Shown here in pieces: positions 16,342-26,058 of a stretch of 46,327 nucleotides of DNA. This stretch comes from Bacteroidota bacterium (GTDB lineage: Bacteria; Bacteroidota; Ignavibacteria; UBA10030; UBA8401), in the NCBI GenBank assembly GCA_021796275.1, contig JAJYOI010000015.1, positions 1 to 46,327 of the forward strand. Reading direction: 5' to 3'. Below the pieces are notes generated by a model. It did no database searches. It was given only the letters and a program-made list of their open reading frames with translations, and was not told where the DNA came from. How positions within the stretch are numbered: position 1 is the stretch's first letter; every line of letters starts with the position of its first letter. The position numbers and the translations under genes were made by a program.

Positions 16342-17510
16342 ACACCTACGAAAAAGAACAGCAATTATTTTTCCATACCTACAAGCGCCTTTCGCTCGAA
16401 GTTGATCATGGCGAAGGATGCTATCTGTTCACCAAGGACGGCAAAAAATATCTTGATATGTTTGCTGGCTTAGCGGTGAACGCATTGGGCTATAATCATC
16501 CTGCGATTATCCGGGCCATAGAAACACAAATTAGAAAATACAATCACCTTTCAAACTATTTCATCCAGGAACCGCAGGTATTGCTGGCAGAGCAGCTGCT
16601 AAAGCTTTCAGGGTATGAAAAGATTTTTTTCACCAACAGCGGAACTGAGGCAATCGAAGGTGCGCTGAAACTTGTGCGAAAATGGGGAAGCACAAAAGAG
16701 AAGAGCAATGTCTTCGGAATGACAAATGGTTTCAGCGGACGCACGATGGGTGCTTTGTCGCTGATGGACAAAGATAAGTACCGAGCCGGCTATGGTCCGT
16801 TTCTTGAGCACTGCAGCCATATTGAATTTAATAATGTTGAAAGCCTTCAGAAATCAGTTGACAAAAAAACTGCAGCAGTTTTTTTAGAGTTTGTGCAAGG
16901 CGAGGGCGGAATTGTTCCAGTGACGTTTGAATTTGTTCAAGCGCTACAACGTTTACGCGAAAAATTCGATTTTCTCATTGTTGCCGATGAAATTCAATCG
17001 GGAATTTTGCGCAGCGGAAAATTTTTTGCGTACCAACATTTTACTATCGAGCCGGATATTGTGACTGTCGCAAAACCGATTGGCGGCGGTTTGCCTTTAG
17101 GCGCAATTTTAGGCTCACATAAAGTCGCCGAAGTATGGACGTACGGCGTTCATGGTACAACCTTTGGCGGGAATCCTGTAGCGTGTGCGGCGGGGAGAGC
17201 TGTTCTGAACGCCCTCACAACTCAAGAAATGCAGGCACACATCAATGCAATGTCGGAATATCTTTTTACAAAGTTACGCAGTCTTCAGGAAAAATTCCCG
17301 GTGATTAAAGAGGTACGCGGTATGGGACTGATGATTGGCATTGAGTTAAAACGGGAAAGTGCGCCGGTTGTTGATGCTATGTTAGCCAAAGGTGTGCTGG
17401 CAAACTCAACGGCGACAACTGTTGTGCGAATTCTTCCGCCGTTGATTCTTTCTAGAAAAGAAGCCGATGAGTTTTTGACCATCTTTCAAGAAGTTCTTAA
17501 CGAACCATGA
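16338..17510 (+). CDS. Class III PLP aminotransferase, acetylornithine/ornithine aminotransferase family
   Basis: 390 residues, family length. Features seen: the N-terminal YLFTKDGKKYLDMFAGLAV substrate-binding strand; the cofactor phosphate region NSGTEAIEGALKL; the PLP aspartate in VADEIQSGILRSG; the Schiff-base lysine Lys246 in TVAKPIGGGLPLGA; and HGTTFGGNPVACAAG. The closest subfamily by eye is ArgD/RocD-like (acetylornithine, succinylornithine or ornithine transaminase). No other arginine-biosynthesis gene is in the window, so the amino donor is not decided. It overlaps coaE by four bases and ends the rny-coaE run. Confidence 0.85.
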   Translation: MNTYEKEQQLFFHTYKRLSLEVDHGEGCYLFTKDGKKYLDMFAGLAVNALGYNHPAIIRAIETQIRKYNHLSNYFIQEPQVLLAEQLLKLSGYEKIFFTNSGTEAIEGALKLVRKWGSTKEKSNVFGMTNGFSGRTMGALSLMDKDKYRAGYGPFLEHCSHIEFNNVESLQKSVDKKTAAVFLEFVQGEGGIVPVTFEFVQALQRLREKFDFLIVADEIQSGILRSGKFFAYQHFTIEPDIVTVAKPIGGGLPLGAILGSHKVAEVWTYGVHGTTFGGNPVACAAGRAVLNALTTQEMQAHINAMSEYLFTKLRSLQEKFPVIKEVRGMGLMIGIELKRESAPVVDAMLAKGVLANSTATTVVRILPPLILSRKEADEFLTIFQEVLNEP

Positions 17511-17549
17511 AACACAGAGTGTAAAGTTTACACATTGTAGAACATAGGT

Positions 17550-17645
17550 AGTGGTGCGTTTTGAATTTTTGATGGCGGGCGAGATTCCATCTCGCCCGCC
17601 GAATTGAAATTCGGCTTACAAAGAATTTCAAAATGCGCCATCACT
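17550..17645. repeat. Palindromic MITE-like element with nested hairpins
   Basis: Imperfect outer arms (GTGGTGCGTTTTGAAATT-like at 17551 and its partner ending CAAAATGCGCCATCAC) enclose a perfect 12-bp stem. That stem is GGCGGGCGAGAT, loop TCC, ATCTCGCCCGCC (17574-17600), and it is followed by a smaller CGAATTGAAATTCG hairpin. The GCGAGATTCCATCTCGC core recurs in the tandem repeats at 45902-46327. The element ends just before the promoter at 17661. Confidence 0.7.
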
Positions 17646-17660
17646 AAAACATAACTTTGC

Positions 17661-17691
17661 TTGACATTGGAATTGGCTCATCCTATATTTG
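17661..17691 (+). promoter_or_regulatory. Bacteroidota-type consensus promoter
   Basis: TTGACATT at 17661, with TTG then 20 bases, and a perfect -7 box TATATTTG at 17684-17691. Transcription would start near 17698. It is the best match in the window and supports the phylum-level placement. It drives the outer-membrane protein gene at 17754. Confidence 0.8.
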
Positions 17692-17753
17692 TGTAGTTGT
17701 AAGAGAGCATTACTATAGTTAACAGCACCATTACTAACATGAGGAGATTGTTT

Positions 17754-18440
17754 ATGAAAAAGGTATTGGCAGTAGTCATTGCAGGTTTGCTAATGAGCAG
17801 CATCGCTTTTGCACAGGATGTCACGCCGGCAGCAAAAGCAGGTTCAAAATCATTGAACTTTACTTTTAACGGGCTTGGCACGTTTGGGCTTAATGGTACC
17901 GGACCAACCGCCGGAGCCCCAACCGCGGGAATTGGAGTTTCATATTTTCTGAATGATGACGCTGCAGTCCGGGTTGGTTTTCAGATCGGTTCACAAAGTT
18001 CAACTATTCCGGCAAATCCTCCGGCAGGTGTGAGCGGAACTGACGGAAGTACTTCTGCATTTGCACTGGGCGTTACAGGTGATTATCTTATGTATATGAA
18101 TGCAGGACGTGTTCGCCCCTATTTCGGTGGCGGCTTAATGTTCACCCTTTCTACAAACGATACCAAAAATCCTGTGATCGGAGGCGGAACACAACCGGAA
18201 GTTAAAAATGCACCTCCGGCAGGAACATCATTTGGTCTGATTGGAATTGCTGGTGCAGAATTTTTCCTTTACCCTGAATTGAGTTTATCTGCCGAATATA
18301 ATTTGAATATCTTTAATGTTCTTTCGAACTCTGATCGGGAAGACATTAATGGCAGCACAACAACAACGACAAAAATGGGAAGCACAACAACCATTCTTGG
18401 TTTTGGCGCTGCCGGTGCAACGTTACATATTTATTTTTAA
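17754..18440 (+). CDS. Small outer-membrane beta-barrel protein
   Basis: 228 residues from ATG 17754. A GAGGAGA site at 17741-17747 decides this start over the ATG at 17739. The signal peptide is MKKVLAVVIAGLLMSSIAFA followed by QD. The mature part is made of alternating beta strands typical of an 8-stranded barrel (GIGVSYFLNDDAAVRVGFQI, RVRPYFGGGLMFTLS, SFGLIGIAGAEFFLYPELSL) and ends in an aromatic residue (HIYF), the usual C-terminal signature for BAM insertion. It is a stand-alone gene between a consensus promoter and a strong terminator, suggesting high expression. No ligand or transport role can be assigned. Confidence 0.85.
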   Translation: MKKVLAVVIAGLLMSSIAFAQDVTPAAKAGSKSLNFTFNGLGTFGLNGTGPTAGAPTAGIGVSYFLNDDAAVRVGFQIGSQSSTIPANPPAGVSGTDGSTSAFALGVTGDYLMYMNAGRVRPYFGGGLMFTLSTNDTKNPVIGGGTQPEVKNAPPAGTSFGLIGIAGAEFFLYPELSLSAEYNLNIFNVLSNSDREDINGSTTTTTKMGSTTTILGFGAAGATLHIYF

Positions 18441-18463
18441 TGAAGTGAAATAATTAATCCAGG

Positions 18464-18499
18464 AGGCGTCTTGAATTTCATTCAAGACGCCTTTTTTAT
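18464..18499 (+). terminator. Strong intrinsic terminator
   Basis: A perfect stem of about 12 bp (AGGCGTCTTGAA with TTCAAGACGCCT) is followed by TTTTTATTT. It ends the outer-membrane protein transcript. Confidence 0.9.
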
Positions 18500-18527
18500 T
18501 TAGCGCATTTTTTTCGTATCTTCCATT

Positions 18528-20129
18528 ATGCAAATGAAAACTGATTTTCTTGTCATTGGCAGCGGCATTGCCGGATTGTATTTCGCAATTAAAGCGGCGG
18601 AGATGGGGACTGTTGCGATTATCACCAAAAAAGAACGGGCGGAATCTAACACAAATTATGCCCAAGGTGGAATTGCTACAGTGATGGCATCGGATGATTC
18701 CTTTGACTCGCACGTCGCAGATACATTGAATGCCGGAGCCGGCTTATGCCACAAAGATGCGGTAGAGGTTATTGTCCACGAAGGTCCAAGCCGCATTAAA
18801 GAGCTGCTCGCTTTGGGTGTTGACTTCACAATGAAGAACCAGCAATTGGATTTAGGAAGGGAGGGTGGTCATTCGAAACATCGTATCGTTCATGCTGCCG
18901 ATCTCACCGGCCGAGAAGTTGAACGAGCACTGCTTGCAAAAATCAACGAACATCCTAATATCCGGGTTTTTGAAAATCATGTAGCGATTGATTTGATCAC
19001 CGAACATCATCTTGTGAAAACCGGCAAGGAAGCGCAAAGTCAAAACACACACTGCTGGGGTGCATACGTTTTGGATGCAAAATCGAATACTGTGAACACA
19101 TTTTTATCATCAGTGACAATGCTTTCTACGGGAGGTGCAGGCCAGGTTTATTTGCATACCACAAACCCGCTCATTGCGACAGGAGACGGTGTAGCGATGG
19201 CATACCGGGCGGGTGCAAAAATCGGCAACATGGAATTTATTCAATTTCATCCGACAACGTTATATAATTCAGGAGCACCATCGTTTCTTATTTCAGAAGC
19301 TGTTCGTGGATTCGGCGGAATTCTTCGCACAAAAGATGGCACAGATTTCATGAAGAAATACGACTCACGTGGTTCGCTTGCACCGCGCGATATTGTTGCC
19401 CGCGCCATTGATTCCGAGTTGAAGCGAAGCGGGGATGAAAGCGTTCACCTAGATTTGACACATCTTCAAGCGAGTGAAATAAGATCTCATTTCCCAAATA
19501 TTTACGGCCGTTGTCTTCAGTTTAATATTGATATCACAAAGAATTGGATTCCGGTTGTACCGGCGGCACACTATTCGTGTGGAGGTATCGTTACGGATCT
19601 TTACGGTTCTACATCAATTCTTGGTCTGTTCGCATGCGGTGAAGTTAGTATGACTGGCGTGCATGGTGCAAACCGGCTTGCAAGCAATTCGCTTCTGGAA
19701 GCACTTGTTTATTCTACACGCGCGGCGGAATATATCAGAGAGAAAAAGGTGCGCACATCAATGATCCCGGAAATTCCGGAATGGGATGAAAGCGGAACCG
19801 TTAATGCCGACGAATGGGTTTTAATAGCACACGATAGAAAAGAAATTCAGCAAATCATGTGGGATTACGTTGGAATTGTGCGCTCCACTCATAGACTTGA
19901 GCGTGCAAATCGCCGGATTCAACTTATCCTCGATGAAGTGCTGGATTTTTATCGACGCACTGTTGTCAGCGAAGAATTGATTGAGTTGAGAAATCTTGCA
20001 CGCGTTGCGGAATTGATTATTCGGTCAGCGTTGATTCGAAAAGAAAGTCGCGGGCTGCATTATACGACAGACTATCCGAAAATAAACGATATAGAATGGT
20101 TAAAAGATACAATTATAAGTTCTTGCTAA
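18528..20129 (+). CDS. nadB: L-aspartate oxidase
   Basis: 533 residues, normal length. N-terminal FAD-binding motif [12 protein letters not shown] (about 8-19), then [13 protein letters not shown], the substrate-side loop [20 protein letters not shown], a second flavin segment ([15 protein letters not shown]), the FHPTTLY region and [20 protein letters not shown]. The C-terminal helical domain (about 430-530) is present. It oxidises L-aspartate to iminoaspartate, the first step of de novo NAD synthesis. A weak promoter-like TATCTTCC at 18517-18524 would put the transcript start almost on the start codon (ATG 18528 or 18534), so the mRNA may be nearly leaderless. nadA and nadC are not in the window. 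It heads a tight eight-gene run. Confidence 0.95.
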   Translation: MQMKTDFLVIGSGIAGLYFAIKAAEMGTVAIITKKERAESNTNYAQGGIATVMASDDSFDSHVADTLNAGAGLCHKDAVEVIVHEGPSRIKELLALGVDFTMKNQQLDLGREGGHSKHRIVHAADLTGREVERALLAKINEHPNIRVFENHVAIDLITEHHLVKTGKEAQSQNTHCWGAYVLDAKSNTVNTFLSSVTMLSTGGAGQVYLHTTNPLIATGDGVAMAYRAGAKIGNMEFIQFHPTTLYNSGAPSFLISEAVRGFGGILRTKDGTDFMKKYDSRGSLAPRDIVARAIDSELKRSGDESVHLDLTHLQASEIRSHFPNIYGRCLQFNIDITKNWIPVVPAAHYSCGGIVTDLYGSTSILGLFACGEVSMTGVHGANRLASNSLLEALVYSTRAAEYIREKKVRTSMIPEIPEWDESGTVNADEWVLIAHDRKEIQQIMWDYVGIVRSTHRLERANRRIQLILDEVLDFYRRTVVSEELIELRNLARVAELIIRSALIRKESRGLHYTTDYPKINDIEWLKDTIISSC

Positions 20130-20132
20130 ATA

Positions 20133-21626
20133 ATGAATAAAATAAGCTTGTCTAATGATAAACCACGATGTGCATGTGGAATCTTTGGAATTTTTGGCCA
20201 CCCTCAGGCATCGTTATTCACATATTACGGGCTTCACGCTCTTCAACACAGAGGGCAAGAGGCGAGTGGAATTGTTGCGTGTGAACTTGATAAGGAAAAG
20301 AAGAAATATCATTTCCATGCAATTAAAGGTTTGGGGTTAGTGACTGATGTTTTCCGCGATTACCAGACTGTTCAGGAACAGCTAAAGGGTTTTTCAGCTA
20401 TCGGGCACAATCGCTACTCTACTGCAGGTTCTACGAATAATCGCGCTAATATTCAACCATTTATGGTGAACTATCGAAACGGAAATCTCGCCCTCGCTCA
20501 CAATGGCAATCTTACGAATTTTCGCAAGCTGAGAACAGAACTTCAAAACGAGGGAACGATTTTTCAGACAACCTCTGACAGTGAAATTGTTTTGCATCTC
20601 GTTGCGAGAAGTAAAGAAAAAAATCAGATCGACCAAATTAAAGAGGCGCTTGAAAGACTTGAGGGAGCATTTTCATTAGTTGTCCTGACGGATACCGCTC
20701 TCATTGCCGCGCGTGATCCATACGGTTTCCGTCCGCTTGCTTTAGGAATGAAAGATGACCGTTATGTTGTTGCTTCCGAAACTTGCGCGTTTGATATGAT
20801 CAATGCAACCTACCTCCGTGATGTTGAACCGGGAGAGATTCTCGTAATCAATGAAGAGACAACAAAAACCAAGTCGCCCATATCGTACAAGCTGACTAAA
20901 GAGGCACAGCGACATCATTGTATTTTCGAATATATCTATTTCTCACGCCCGGATAGTCAGATATTTGGCGAAAGTGTAGACAAGGTCCGCCGTAAGCTTG
21001 GCAAAGCTCTTGCTCAGGAAGCTCCGGTCCCTCAAAGTGATGATGGCAAGCCGGTGATCGTTATCAGCGTTCCTGATTCGAGCAACACTGCCACATTGGG
21101 TTATGTTTCAGAGTGCAACAAGCTGGGGTACAACGCTAAGCTTGAGATCGGATTGATTCGCAATCACTATGTTGGCAGAACCTTTATTCAGCCAGAACAA
21201 GGGCAAAGGGAAATGAAGGTAAAGACGAAGTACAACACAGTGAAGGGGGTTTTGAAAGGACGTAAAGTTGTTGTCATTGATGATTCGATTGTTCGAGGAA
21301 CAACTTCTAAACAACTGGTTAAGTTATTGAAAGAAGCGAGTCCGAAAGAAATACATTTTAGAATTACTTCACCTCCAATCGTAAATCCATGTCACTGGGG
21401 AATGGATTTTCCAAGCAAAAATGAATTGATTGCAGTTCAATGTAATGAAGACGTGGAAAAAATTCGTCAGGAACTGGATGTTGACAGCATTCACTACCTT
21501 TCGATGAAAAAAATGCTTGAGGCTGTGCCATCAAGTGAAAACCGGCATTACTGTACGGCGTGCTTCGGCGGTCCTTTTCCGACAACAGTTGAGATGACGC
21601 AAAGCAAAAATGAACTTGAAGTATAA
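20133..21626 (+). CDS. purF: Amidophosphoribosyltransferase (Fe-S type)
   Basis: 497 residues. The N-terminal propeptide (about 14 residues) precedes the nucleophile Cys15 in CACGIFGIFG, so the enzyme should be self-processed. The glutaminase domain follows (HALQHRGQEASGIV, GHNRYSTAGSTN, LALAHNGNL). The PRTase domain has the PRPP loop VVVIDDSIVRGTTSKQL near residue 375. All four cysteines that hold the [4Fe-4S] cluster in the Bacillus-type enzyme can be matched: Cys263, Cys420, Cys474 and Cys477 (HYCTACFGG). It makes phosphoribosylamine, the first purine-pathway step. It starts three bases after nadB and overlaps pgsA by 17 bases. Confidence 0.96.
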   Translation: MNKISLSNDKPRCACGIFGIFGHPQASLFTYYGLHALQHRGQEASGIVACELDKEKKKYHFHAIKGLGLVTDVFRDYQTVQEQLKGFSAIGHNRYSTAGSTNNRANIQPFMVNYRNGNLALAHNGNLTNFRKLRTELQNEGTIFQTTSDSEIVLHLVARSKEKNQIDQIKEALERLEGAFSLVVLTDTALIAARDPYGFRPLALGMKDDRYVVASETCAFDMINATYLRDVEPGEILVINEETTKTKSPISYKLTKEAQRHHCIFEYIYFSRPDSQIFGESVDKVRRKLGKALAQEAPVPQSDDGKPVIVISVPDSSNTATLGYVSECNKLGYNAKLEIGLIRNHYVGRTFIQPEQGQREMKVKTKYNTVKGVLKGRKVVVIDDSIVRGTTSKQLVKLLKEASPKEIHFRITSPPIVNPCHWGMDFPSKNELIAVQCNEDVEKIRQELDVDSIHYLSMKKMLEAVPSSENRHYCTACFGGPFPTTVEMTQSKNELEV

Positions 21627-22197
21627 TACAATCGGCGGTAAATTCTGGACGGTTTCAAATGTGTTGAGCCTTAGCAGAATTGCGCTTATGGCACCGATCG
21701 TAGTTTTGCTCATCAGCGCAATTCCATTTCACCGCGAGTATGCTGTTGCATTCATGCTCCTTGCCTTGATAACGGACGCATTAGACGGATATTTTGCCCG
21801 CCGGTTCAACCAAGTGAGTGAATTGGGAAAAGTCATTGATCCGCTCGCAGACAAAACTGCCATAGGGATTGTCATCGTTCTACTGACAGTATATCATGAT
21901 ATAGCTTTTTGGTATACCGGCATGGTCGTGACCCGGGACTTGCTGATATTCACCGGCGGAATTTACATTACGAAACGCACCGGTAAAGTGCTTGCATCAA
22001 ATTATCTTGGAAAAATTACGGTGGTGCTCATTGCGGTGACGATAATTTTTGCGCTTTTGCGCAACCCGATGTTTCACGATGTGTTGGCAATCGCTGAGTG
22101 GTCAAGTGTGGTGATGATGCTGCTTTCATTTGCGAGTTATACGTGGCGGTTTTTCGCCATCATAATTTCTCATCCAAAACTCGAACAAATTTCTTGA
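21610..22197 (+). CDS. pgsA: CDP-alcohol phosphatidyltransferase, PgsA-like
   Basis: 195 residues with four to six membrane segments. The CDP-alcohol phosphotransferase signature DGx2ARx8Gx3Dx3D is complete at about residues 57-81 (DALDGYFARR, then GKVIDPLAD). Length and sequence best fit CDP-diacylglycerol--glycerol-3-phosphate 3-phosphatidyltransferase of the inner membrane, which makes phosphatidylglycerol phosphate; another alcohol acceptor is not excluded. It starts 17 bases inside purF, and its stop shares one base with the ftsY start (TGATG). Confidence 0.88.
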   Translation: MNLKYNTIGGKFWTVSNVLSLSRIALMAPIVVLLISAIPFHREYAVAFMLLALITDALDGYFARRFNQVSELGKVIDPLADKTAIGIVIVLLTVYHDIAFWYTGMVVTRDLLIFTGGIYITKRTGKVLASNYLGKITVVLIAVTIIFALLRNPMFHDVLAIAEWSSVVMMLLSFASYTWRFFAIIISHPKLEQIS

Positions 22198-23144
22198 TGA
22201 AGCTTTTTGATTCTCTGACTTTCTCTCGACTGAAAGAGGGGCTTGCGAAGACGCGTGATTCACTTGTCACAAGAGTCAATCGTCTGATTTCTGCGAGCGG
22301 GAAAGTGGACAAAAGTTTTCTTGATGAGCTTGAAGAAATTCTTATTAGCGCTGATGTTGGCGTTGCTATGACTTCACAAATCATTGTCAATATTCAACAG
22401 CGCGTTAAGGATGAGCGTTATCAAAACCAAGATGAGTTGAGAGCAATTGTTAATAAGGAAATCTCTCAAGTTTTTGTGAACGGCTCAGGTGGAAACATTA
22501 AAGATCCGTTTTTTATTCCAGCGGACGCCAAGCCGTATGTCATCATGGTAGTCGGCGTGAATGGCGTTGGCAAAACGACGACAATTGGAAAATTAGCGTT
22601 CAATTATAAAAATGCAGGTAAAGATGTTATCATCGGCGCTGCGGACACATTTCGTGCGGCGGCGAATGAGCAGCTTGAGATTTGGGCGGAACGTGCGGGT
22701 GTGAAGATTATTCAACAATTGCAAGGTTCTGATCCTGCCGCGGTTGCATTTGACACAATCAAATCTGCGCAATCGCGGAATGCCGGCGTGGTCATCATCG
22801 ACACTGCAGGGCGGCTTCACACGAAAAGTAATCTTATGGAAGAATTAAAAAAAATCAAGCGCGTCATCGGTAAAAGCCTTCCGGGTGCCCCGCATGAAAT
22901 TTTGCTCGTCATTGATGCTTCGACAGGACAGAATGCAATTCAGCAGGCGCGGCAATTCCATACGACTGTCGGAATTACCGGTATTGTCGTCACGAAATTG
23001 GATGGTACGGCAAAAGGCGGAATTGTTCTTAGCATCAGCAAACTGTTAGGTGTTCCTGTGTGCTTTGTCGGTGTGGGAGAACAGATAAATGATTTGCAGC
23101 CGTTCGATGCAGAAGCGTTCACTGCTGCGTTATTCGAAAGGTAA
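22197..23144 (+). CDS. ftsY: Signal recognition particle receptor FtsY
   Basis: 315 residues from ATG 22197. An upstream in-frame GTG (22098) would overlap pgsA by 100 bases and adds non-family sequence. The NG core is complete: N-domain helices (about 1-90), P-loop GVNGVGKTTT (about 120-129), DTAGR (202-206) and TKLDG (about 266-270). There is almost no acidic A domain ahead of N, a short form common outside proteobacteria. It docks SRP-ribosome complexes at the membrane. The one-base overlap with pgsA implies coupled translation. Confidence 0.97.
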   Translation: MKLFDSLTFSRLKEGLAKTRDSLVTRVNRLISASGKVDKSFLDELEEILISADVGVAMTSQIIVNIQQRVKDERYQNQDELRAIVNKEISQVFVNGSGGNIKDPFFIPADAKPYVIMVVGVNGVGKTTTIGKLAFNYKNAGKDVIIGAADTFRAAANEQLEIWAERAGVKIIQQLQGSDPAAVAFDTIKSAQSRNAGVVIIDTAGRLHTKSNLMEELKKIKRVIGKSLPGAPHEILLVIDASTGQNAIQQARQFHTTVGITGIVVTKLDGTAKGGIVLSISKLLGVPVCFVGVGEQINDLQPFDAEAFTAALFER

Positions 23145-23150
23145 AACGAA

Positions 23151-24167
23151 GTGAAGCTTTCATGGAAACAATACGATTTGCATCTGCGGCACGCATTCAG
23201 AATTTCACGCGGAGTCGAAGTTGTCGATCCTGTCATGATTGTTTCGTTGGAACATGACGGCATTGTCGGTTATGGAGAAGCCTCGCCAAGCCCGAGATAC
23301 AACGAAACGATTCAAACCATTGATGCATTTTTGAAGCGTGTTGACCTCTCACACTTTGCCGATCCGTTTCGTGCTGAAAGTATTATTCTCTATGTGAACA
23401 CGCTGGCATCCGGTAACACATGTGCGAAGTGCGCTATCGACATTGCAATTCACGATTGGATAGGGAAAAAACTTGGCATTCCGCTGTACAAATTTTTCGG
23501 ACTCGACAAATCGAAAGCTGCGCTCAGCTCATTTACAATTGGAATTGATTCGCCGCAAATGCTCGCTCAAAAAGTCCATGAGGCTGAAGAATATCCTGTG
23601 CTGAAAGTTAAGGTCGGAATGGAGAATGATAGAGAAATTATCGGCGCGATTCGTCATGTAACGGATAAGGTGTTACGGGTTGATGCGAACGAAGGATGGA
23701 CCAAGAAGGAAGTCGCGCTGGAACGCATCAAATGGCTTCAGGATGAAAATGTTGAATTTGTCGAACAGCCGATGCCGGCTTCGCAATTAGATGACATTAA
23801 ATGGCTTCGCGATAAAGTGGAAATGCCGCTCATTGCCGACGAAAGTGTCATTGGCTTAACGGACATTCCAAAACTTGCTGATGCATTTGATGGCATCAAT
23901 ATCAAGTTGATGAAATGCACAGGCATTCGCGAAGCAACACGCATGATTCATACAGCCCGCGCAATGCACATGAAAATCATGATGGGGTGCATGATTGAAA
24001 CCGCCGTCGCAATTTCCGCTGCTGCGCATCTTGCCCCTTTATTAGATTATGCCGATTTAGACGGAAACGTTTTGATTACCGACGACCCGTTTGATGGAGC
24101 GAGAAACGTTAAAGGCAAATTAGAGTTGAACGACAGCCCGGGATTAGGTGTTGTTCTAAGACAGTAA
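23151..24167 (+). CDS. Dipeptide epimerase (L-Ala-D/L-Glu epimerase type), enolase superfamily
   Basis: 338 residues from GTG 23151. Muconate-lactonising subgroup features: the KxK catalytic pair Lys152/Lys154 (LKVKVGM), metal ligands in VDANEGW (Asp), EQP (Glu) and ADES (Asp), and the opposite-face lysine in INIKLMKCTGI, followed by MMGCMIETAVAISAA. This pattern fits the L-Ala-D/L-Glu epimerases that recycle murein peptides. Other dipeptide specificities exist in the family and cannot be separated by eye. It lies six bases after ftsY, inside the same run. Confidence 0.88.
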   Translation: MKLSWKQYDLHLRHAFRISRGVEVVDPVMIVSLEHDGIVGYGEASPSPRYNETIQTIDAFLKRVDLSHFADPFRAESIILYVNTLASGNTCAKCAIDIAIHDWIGKKLGIPLYKFFGLDKSKAALSSFTIGIDSPQMLAQKVHEAEEYPVLKVKVGMENDREIIGAIRHVTDKVLRVDANEGWTKKEVALERIKWLQDENVEFVEQPMPASQLDDIKWLRDKVEMPLIADESVIGLTDIPKLADAFDGINIKLMKCTGIREATRMIHTARAMHMKIMMGCMIETAVAISAAAHLAPLLDYADLDGNVLITDDPFDGARNVKGKLELNDSPGLGVVLRQ

Positions 24168-24184
24168 GCCAGAAAGACGCACAC

Positions 24185-26038
24185 ATGGCGGCGACAATCA
24201 ACATATTGCCGGAACACCTTGCAAATAAGATTGCAGCAGGTGAAGTCGTTCAACGCCCTGAATCCGTTGTCAAAGAATTGCTTGAGAATTGTATTGATGC
24301 GCATGCTTCATCCATTCGCATCATCATCAAAGACGGCGGGAAAACCTCGATCCAAATAATAGATGACGGCATAGGGATGAGTGAGGAAGATGCATCACGC
24401 GCATTTTTACGTCATGCTACCAGCAAAATTTCTTCCTATGAAGATCTAGAACATGTTCAGACGCTTGGTTTTCGAGGCGAGGCGCTTGCGTCTATTGCGG
24501 CAGTCGCACAAGTCGAATTGAAAACCAGCAGCGCCGCAGATGAGGTAGGAACACTTCTGCGAATTGACGGCGGAGGAGTGAAAGAAAGAGGGAAGGCAGG
24601 CATTCCGCGCGGGACAACAATTACGGTGAAGAATTTATTTTTTAACACACCCGCCCGCCGGCACTTCATGAAATCTAACAATACGGAGTTTAAACATATT
24701 TACGATGTCGTTCAGCGCATAGCATTATCACATCCTGAAGTTGCAATACAGTTCGTGAGCGACGATGAAAATCTTCTCGACGTGAAACCTTCAACAATTG
24801 ATGAACGGGTGAAAGACCTGTACGGCGAACGGTTTTTTGAAACTCTCGTTCCGGTCCGTGAACATACCGAGATGCTTTCCATAACTGGATACATTGGTAA
24901 ACCGGATTTTGCCAGGAAATCAAAAGTCGATCAGTTTTTCTTTTTAAATAAACGGTACATCGTCAGCCGCTCGTTGAACCACGCTGTGTTTTCAGGATAT
25001 GAACATCTTGTTGAAAAAGGGAATTTTCCATTTTACATGCTGTTCATTGAACTTGATCCTGAAAAGGTTGATGTGAACGTCCATCCTTCGAAAATGGAAG
25101 TGAAGTTTGCCGATGAACAGAACGTGTACCGAATCGTCATGGCTGTTGTTCGAAAAGCTCTGGGCATGGGCGACCTGATTCCTTCATTGAATGTAAGCCA
25201 AAGCGGCACTGACTCCCGCACCGCAACGCTGCAGCATACAGCGTTCCCGCGTTTCCTTTCTCCACAGCCTAATTCCGCTGTCGGTATCTCAAAACAATTT
25301 TTAACCACTGAACTGCCGTTACAGCCTCTGCCGACAGCCAATGCTCATTCATTTGATCTTGAAAAATTATTTGCAGCTCAGCCGCCGTTAGTTGATACGA
25401 ATACACTTGCACCTGAAACAAAAAACCAGCTTTTCGCCCACGGCACGCGTGAAGGTGAGATCATCGAAGGAAAAGCGATCTGGCAGCTTCACAATAAATA
25501 TATTCTTTCGCAGATTCGCACCGGACTGATGATCGTTGATCAACATGTCGCGCATGAACGTGTTTTGTATGAACGCGCGTTAGCAAGTTTCGCGAATGCA
25601 GTGCCGGCATCGCAGCAATTACTGTTTCCGCACACAATTCAGCTTTCTTCCGGAGATTATGCCCTGATAAAGGACATACTTTCGCCGCTTCAATCGCTTG
25701 GCTTTGGATTGAAATTATTTGGCAAGAACACCGTTGTTTTGGAAGGCGTGCCTCCGGACGTGAAAGCAGGAAGTGAAGCATCAATACTGCAGGATATTCT
25801 TGACGAATTCAAAAACAACCAGCACCGCGTAAAACTTGAAGCACGTGATAATGTTGCAAAATCTTTCGCATGCAAAGCGGCAATCAAAGCGGGGGATTCT
25901 TTGACTGAAGTTGAAATGCGGGTGCTTATTGATCAGCTTTTTGCAACAGCAATGCCATACGTATGCCCGCACGGCAGGCCGGTTTTGGTGAAGATTTCTC
26001 TTCCTGAATTGGACCGCCGCTTTATGCGGACATCTTAA
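24185..26038 (+). CDS. mutL: DNA mismatch repair protein MutL (endonuclease type)
   Basis: 617 residues. N-terminal GHKL ATPase: [27 protein letters not shown], the TSKI segment and [15 protein letters not shown] proline/serine-rich linker spans about 340-420. The C-terminal domain carries the nuclease metal site: [12 protein letters not shown] at about 452-463 fits DQHA(X)2E(X)4E except Ala to Val, with [10 protein letters not shown] and CPHGRPV further on. It should therefore nick DNA itself, as in MutH-less bacteria. mutS is not in the window. The Val substitution is conservative and unlikely to abolish activity. Confidence 0.96.
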   Translation: MAATINILPEHLANKIAAGEVVQRPESVVKELLENCIDAHASSIRIIIKDGGKTSIQIIDDGIGMSEEDASRAFLRHATSKISSYEDLEHVQTLGFRGEALASIAAVAQVELKTSSAADEVGTLLRIDGGGVKERGKAGIPRGTTITVKNLFFNTPARRHFMKSNNTEFKHIYDVVQRIALSHPEVAIQFVSDDENLLDVKPSTIDERVKDLYGERFFETLVPVREHTEMLSITGYIGKPDFARKSKVDQFFFLNKRYIVSRSLNHAVFSGYEHLVEKGNFPFYMLFIELDPEKVDVNVHPSKMEVKFADEQNVYRIVMAVVRKALGMGDLIPSLNVSQSGTDSRTATLQHTAFPRFLSPQPNSAVGISKQFLTTELPLQPLPTANAHSFDLEKLFAAQPPLVDTNTLAPETKNQLFAHGTREGEIIEGKAIWQLHNKYILSQIRTGLMIVDQHVAHERVLYERALASFANAVPASQQLLFPHTIQLSSGDYALIKDILSPLQSLGFGLKLFGKNTVVLEGVPPDVKAGSEASILQDILDEFKNNQHRVKLEARDNVAKSFACKAAIKAGDSLTEVEMRVLIDQLFATAMPYVCPHGRPVLVKISLPELDRRFMRTS

Positions 26039-26058
26039 CAAAATTGAGGAGAGCAACC

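Noticed and set aside
22098-22196. Upstream GTG start for ftsY
   Set aside because: It would overlap pgsA by 100 bases; ATG 22197 gives the proper FtsY start and a one-base TGATG junction.
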